A stretch of DNA of 6,844 nucleotides. It comes from Planctomycetota bacterium (GTDB taxonomy: Bacteria > Planctomycetota > UBA1135). The first letter of the stretch is position 1, and each line of letters starts with the position of its first letter. Made by a program: the position numbers and the translations under genes. The stretch is from positions 1-6,844 of the forward strand of contig JAQBVK010000131.1 of assembly GCA_027623585.1 (NCBI GenBank), read 5' to 3'. Shown here piece after piece: positions 1-6,844 of the stretch. The notes below the pieces were generated by a model, which saw only the letters and a list, made by a program, of their open reading frames with translations, searched no databases and was not told where the DNA came from.

Positions 1-1454
1 ATCGGACAGCGCAGACGCTTGTTCTGCGAGCCTTGCGCGCCGGTTTCAATGGACTCGATCACGCCGCTGCCCGCGCAGGTCGGGCACGCCTTGAACTCGA
101 AGCTGGTGGCTTGAAAGTCTCCGGTGTACTCGGCGTAGTAGGCGAGCAAGAACTGCGCGCGTTCGGTCACGGTCGCCACGCGCCACCAATCGTCGGGCGT
201 CGCTTCGCCTTCATCGGCGCCTCCAGAGGCGGCGCGACGCTGCGCTTCGAGGGTCTTGAGGTAGCGCTGCACACGCTCCTCCATCTCCTTCTGCGCGGCG
301 CTCTTACCGTCCTCCTTCTCCTCGGGCTTGTTGGTTGCCATCCCCATGCGGGCGCGCTCTTCGCCGAGGATCCAGGTGCCCGCACCAAAGCTCGCGCGGT
401 GCCGCGTGACGTTGTGTTCGGTGCGCCGCAGCCACAAGGCGTCGAGCCGGGTGGGATCGAGTTCGTCGTCCATGCCTTCGAGCTCGGCGACGAGGCGTTG
501 CCGAATCCGCATGGGCAACTCGGATTCCACCCAGGCGAGCAATTGGTCCACGCCGGCGTCCCGCTCGAGCGCCTTGCGTTTGATCTCGTCCATCGCGCGC
601 ACGTACCAGTTGCGCGCCAAGTAGCGCGTGATGGCCTTCTCGCGCTCGGACTGGAAGACGCCTCGGAGTTTGTTGAACTCATCTCTCAGCCGCGGCTGCG
701 GGAAGTCACTCGCGAAGGCGATCAGTCCGGCTTCGGCTTCTTCGAACTTCTCGCGATACATTCCGCGGCGGATCGCCTCGAGCGCGGCGGCTTCGGCCTG
801 GTTGAGGATCAATCCGTCGAGATGCTTGAGCGCGCCGTCGATGCGCGTGATCAGGGGTTGGTCATTGTCGCCGGCGGCCAGCACACGGGAAGCGGAGTAC
901 CGCTCCTTCGCGCGATCCAAGGCGAACATCTGCTCGAGCTCCTGCGCAAACAGGAACTGCGCATAGCCGTCGTCGGCGGCGATCGCGGGCAATCGCTCGG
1001 CGTAGAACTGCTCCGGAGTCAGCACGGTCGCCGCGTCCACGACGATTTCCTCGGGCGGTGCCGCGACCATGCGCGGCGGGATCAGCACGGTGGCGTCGAG
1101 CGTGCGGACTTCGATGCCGCCCGCGTCCTGCCGCAGGATGCGTCCGATGACTTCCTTCCCGTTCTGGAGCAGCACGCGATGCGCAGTCGTGGTCGGCACC
1201 GAAACCTCGATGACGTAGCCGAAGTGGGCGCGCAGCCGCTCGGCCTCGCCCGGGAACAGGTCGTTCCACGCAAGCCGCAGTCGTCCGCCGGAGCGCGCGA
1301 GTCCGAGTTGCAAGCCGTCGAGGTCGTGCTCTTCGACGACGCCGACCAGCAGGCGGCCGTCGCGCAGACGCACGAGTTCATCGCCATCAGCGCCTACGTT
1401 CGGTTGCTGGACGAAGGGCGAGGCGAGCAGGGCGAGGAGGAGGAGAGCGCTCAT
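1..1454 (-). CDS. Probably exported protein with tandem beta repeats and CxxCxGxG cluster (3' partial)
   Basis: The frame starts at ATG 1454-1452, overlapping the upstream stop as ATGA, and stays open for 484 codons to the left edge. The N-terminus (MSALLLLALLASPFVQQPNV) looks like a signal peptide with a short, uncharged n-region. Two small repeats follow, each built on a strand with a DG or NG turn and a second strand with a conserved Gly: LRDGRLLVGVV (residues ~30-40) and LQNGKEVIGRI (~95-105). Residues ~135-440 are charged and mostly helical, with aromatic-rich YLARNWYVRAMDE near 285. At the end C457-P-T-C460-A-G-S-G464 is followed by C483-P484, the start of a zinc-binding cluster of the DnaJ-like CxxCxGxG kind; the partner half lies outside. 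No Shine-Dalgarno precedes the ATG, so translation probably depends on coupling to the pseudopilin gene. I do not recognise the family. The operon position suggests a role linked to the pseudopilus, or a protein exported by it, but nothing in the sequence proves this. Confidence 0.72.
   Translation of the reverse strand, partial: MSALLLLALLASPFVQQPNVGADGDELVRLRDGRLLVGVVEEHDLDGLQLGLARSGGRLRLAWNDLFPGEAERLRAHFGYVIEVSVPTTTAHRVLLQNGKEVIGRILRQDAGGIEVRTLDATVLIPPRMVAAPPEEIVVDAATVLTPEQFYAERLPAIAADDGYAQFLFAQELEQMFALDRAKERYSASRVLAAGDNDQPLITRIDGALKHLDGLILNQAEAAALEAIRRGMYREKFEEAEAGLIAFASDFPQPRLRDEFNKLRGVFQSEREKAITRYLARNWYVRAMDEIKRKALERDAGVDQLLAWVESELPMRIRQRLVAELEGMDDELDPTRLDALWLRRTEHNVTRHRASFGAGTWILGEERARMGMATNKPEEKEDGKSAAQKEMEERVQRYLKTLEAQRRAASGGADEGEATPDDWWRVATVTERAQFLLAYYAEYTGDFQATSFEFKACPTCAGSGVIESIETGAQGSQNKRLRCP
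6..86 (-). other. CxxCxGxG zinc-cluster half in the exported protein (residues 457-483)
   Basis: Cys457-Pro-Thr-Cys460-Ala-Gly-Ser-Gly464 forms one CxxCxGxG knuckle, and Cys483-Pro484, just before the window edge, looks like the start of a second. Paired knuckles of this kind bind zinc in DnaJ-type proteins. The rest of the second knuckle is outside the window. Confidence 0.65.
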
Positions 1455-1873
1455 GGACGTTTCTGAAGGCGGCGCTCGACCGGGATGCGTCGCGGGAGCA
1501 AGAAGGACGACTGGGCGAGCACTCGGTCGGGTGCGGTGCGCCAGAATCGCAATTGCGCGCGCACCAGATCCGGATGATCGAGAGAACCAGGATACACGAT
1601 CAGATCGTAGTGGTAATCCGGGGCGCCCGGAACCGCATCTCCGCTCGGCGGAGCAGGGGGCAGCCAAGCGCCCTGCGCGTCTTGACGCCAGGTCTCTTCT
1701 CGCAGGGTGCGGATCAGCGGTTCGATCGCAGGTGCGAGTTCGGCTTCGACGCGCGCGCGCGCCTCGAGGCCGCCGCCGAGTTGGAAAAGGCCGAGCACTG
1801 CGGTGACGCCGAAGATGAAGATCGCCATCGCGATCAGGACTTCGATCAAGGTCATGCCGGCGCGATTCTTCAC
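1451..1873 (-). CDS. GspI-like minor pseudopilin
   Basis: This gene encodes 140 residues from GTG 1873-1871, chosen because it overlaps the upstream stop as GTGA and has GGAGG five bases upstream. It yields a 6-residue leader with two basic residues (MKNRAG) before the cleavage site G^MTLIEV. A TTG at 1933 would add 20 residues, give an unusually long leader and overlap the preceding gene by 64 bases. Mature Glu5 is present, and the hydrophobic helix is LIAMAIFIFGVTAVLGLFQL. The short globular domain (about 100 residues) matches the usual size of GspI or PilV, a minor pseudopilin that forms the tip complex with GspJ and GspK. The two genes upstream look like exactly those partners. There are no cysteines in the mature part. 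It is most likely cleaved by prepilin peptidase and inserted in the inner membrane. The class is clear; the choice of GspI over other minor pilins relies on context. Confidence 0.8.
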   Translation of the reverse strand: MKNRAGMTLIEVLIAMAIFIFGVTAVLGLFQLGGGLEARARVEAELAPAIEPLIRTLREETWRQDAQGAWLPPAPPSGDAVPGAPDYHYDLIVYPGSLDHPDLVRAQLRFWRTAPDRVLAQSSFLLPRRIPVERRLQKRP

Positions 1874-2786
1874 GGCAGCCTCCGGCCGCTTGCGATCAAC
1901 GGCGCGACGCAGGCATCGAGCTCCGGGAGCCAAACCGGTTCACCGCGCTGGTGTGGTTTGGCCATCGTGCCACGCGCGCCGCGCTCGCTCGCCATGAAGC
2001 GTGGCCAAGTGCCGCCGAGACGCATCCATTCGTGACCAATCATCACGCGCTCCGGCATCGCAAAGGGCGCGCCGCCACGCAGCGACAGCGAGCCCACTTG
2101 ATCGGTGATCGGGTCATCGAGGAGCGGCGGCTTGCGTCGCTGCCCGCCGCTGACGCGTTCGACCGCGAAATCGAATTCGATCGGAAAGCCGTAAGGCGCG
2201 TAGGGGTCGATGCGCAGCTTAGACTTTGCGTCATCACCCGCAGCCTCACGCGCGCCGAAGGACGCGTGTAGCACGCCGTCCAGCACCACGAGCCCAGCAC
2301 CGGAACGCGCGAGAGTGGTGATCCAAGTTTCTTCGAGCAGCGAACGCGGCGAACTCTCCGGCTGCACGATCCGCACCAGGCGCGTAAAACGCGTGCCGGG
2401 ATCCGGTTCGGGCACCAGCATCCACGCCACTTCGACCGCGCCGCGACCGCTCAGGTCGGCTTCCGGAAAGGCGGCGCCCTCGGCGAGGAAACGAAGGCGC
2501 GGCAGGCGCCAGGCCGGTTCGCCCCCCAGCTCGGGCTCCGCTTGCCAGTCGTCGAGGATCATCCAGCCGCGCGGACCGGTGTGTGCCGCGAGCACGTCGG
2601 CGCGCAGGCGTTCAGTGGCGGCGGCAAATACCAGGTCGCCGCGGCCGCGTCGTTCGCCGGCTTGCCAAAGGTTCAACACGGAATTCACCACGCTGACCAC
2701 GAAGGAGGCCAGGATGCCGAACAACAGCAGAGCCACCAGCACTTCGGCCAGCGTCATGCCGGATCGGCGCGTCCGTCCCGGCGCGC

Positions 2787-2790
<4 letters not shown>
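1870..2790 (-). CDS. GspJ-like minor pseudopilin
   Basis: This 306-residue protein starts at GTG 2790-2788, which overlaps the upstream stop as GTGA and follows a very strong ribosome binding site. An 11-residue basic leader (SAPGRTRRSG after the start Met) ends in the prepilin cleavage site G^MTLAEV, with the conserved Glu at mature position 5. A ~22-residue hydrophobic helix (LVALLLFGILASFVVSVV) follows, then a helical segment and beta-rich globular part typical of minor pseudopilins. Prepilin peptidase should cleave and methylate it at the inner membrane for assembly into a pseudopilus. At 306 residues it is longer than usual GspJ (about 200). Part of the excess is a C-terminal module (residues 240-287) ending RGARGTMAKPHQRGEPVW, which also recurs in the neighbouring giant protein. 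Assignment to GspJ rather than PilW rests on size, on position between the K-like and I-like genes and on the RLRADVLAAH segment after the helix, so the subtype is less certain than the pseudopilin class. Confidence 0.78.
1879..1883 (-). promoter_or_regulatory. Ribosome binding site deciding the start of the GspI-like gene
   Basis: GGAGG on the minus strand is separated by five bases (CTGCC) from the GTG at 1873-1871. It lies within the final codons of the GspJ-like gene and favours this start over the in-frame TTG at 1933. Confidence 0.7.
1930..2073 (-). repeat. Module copy D in the GspJ-like pseudopilin (residues 240-287)
   Basis: This C-terminal segment carries the VMIGHEWMRL turn and ends RGARGTMAKPHQRGEPVW. 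It matches copy C of the giant protein in both the IGxExM half and the GTxxxPHQxGExV half. It sits 19 residues before the C-terminus, so it is an appendage to the pseudopilin fold. Confidence 0.6.

Positions 2791-6844
<4,054 letters not shown>

Noticed and set aside
167..1387. Minus-strand frames of 101-171 codons in the other two reading frames of the left part
   Set aside because: They overlap the continuous 484-codon frame, are Arg/Ala/Ser-rich and carry no motif, so they are out-of-frame shadows.
33..1466. Long open frame on the plus strand (477 codons)
   Set aside because: It is antisense to the minus-strand frame that starts at 1454 and runs off the edge. Its protein lacks any recognisable motif, whereas the minus frame has a signal-like start, repeats and a CxxCxGxG cluster. 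Long antisense frames are common at this GC content.
1750..1762. Alternating CG run of 13 bases as a possible Z-DNA or regulatory element
   Set aside because: It simply encodes Ala-Arg-Ala-Arg in the GspI-like protein with common GC-rich codons.
1871..1933. TTG at 1933 as the start of the GspI-like gene
   Set aside because: It would give a 26-residue leader and overlap the preceding gene by 64 bases. GTG 1873 has GGAGG five bases upstream, a 4-base overlap and a normal short basic leader.

Overview
The window is GC-rich (roughly two thirds G+C by eye) and is coding on the minus strand from edge to edge. I see no intergenic gap, RNA gene, insertion sequence, CRISPR array or terminator. Four genes are read right to left in one tightly packed unit: a giant GspK-like protein whose start lies beyond the right edge, a GspJ-like pseudopilin, a GspI-like pseudopilin, and a probably exported protein that runs off the left edge. 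Each junction is a 4-base start/stop overlap (GTGA, GTGA, ATGA), which points to one mRNA with translational coupling.

The two pseudopilins carry textbook class III prepilin signals (G^MTLAEV and G^MTLIEV, with Glu at mature position 5). The N-terminal ~150 visible residues of the giant protein look like the helix-hairpin-helix region of GspK, the protein that caps the pseudopilus tip with GspI and GspJ. The set therefore looks like a pseudopilus-tip operon of a type II secretion or type IV pilus-like machine, in the order K-J-I rather than the usual I-J-K. The K protein is several times the usual size. After the GspK-like part it continues for about 1200 residues of beta-rich sequence with a probable LamG/concanavalin-like domain, a 13-glycine linker encoded by a (CCG)9 tract, and several copies of a short module ending in a pattern close to RGxxGTxxxHxxGxxV. 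The same module occurs near the C-terminus of the adjacent GspJ-like protein.

The fourth gene has an open frame of 484 codons with no stop inside the window. It has a short hydrophobic N-terminus, two tandem small beta repeats, a long charged helical middle, and the beginning of a CxxCxGxG zinc-binding cluster at the left edge.

The high GC, the outsized secretion-associated protein and the exported protein with a CxxCxGxG cluster would fit a planctomycete or a related high-GC Gram-negative bacterium. That is an inference from general character, not from a marker gene.
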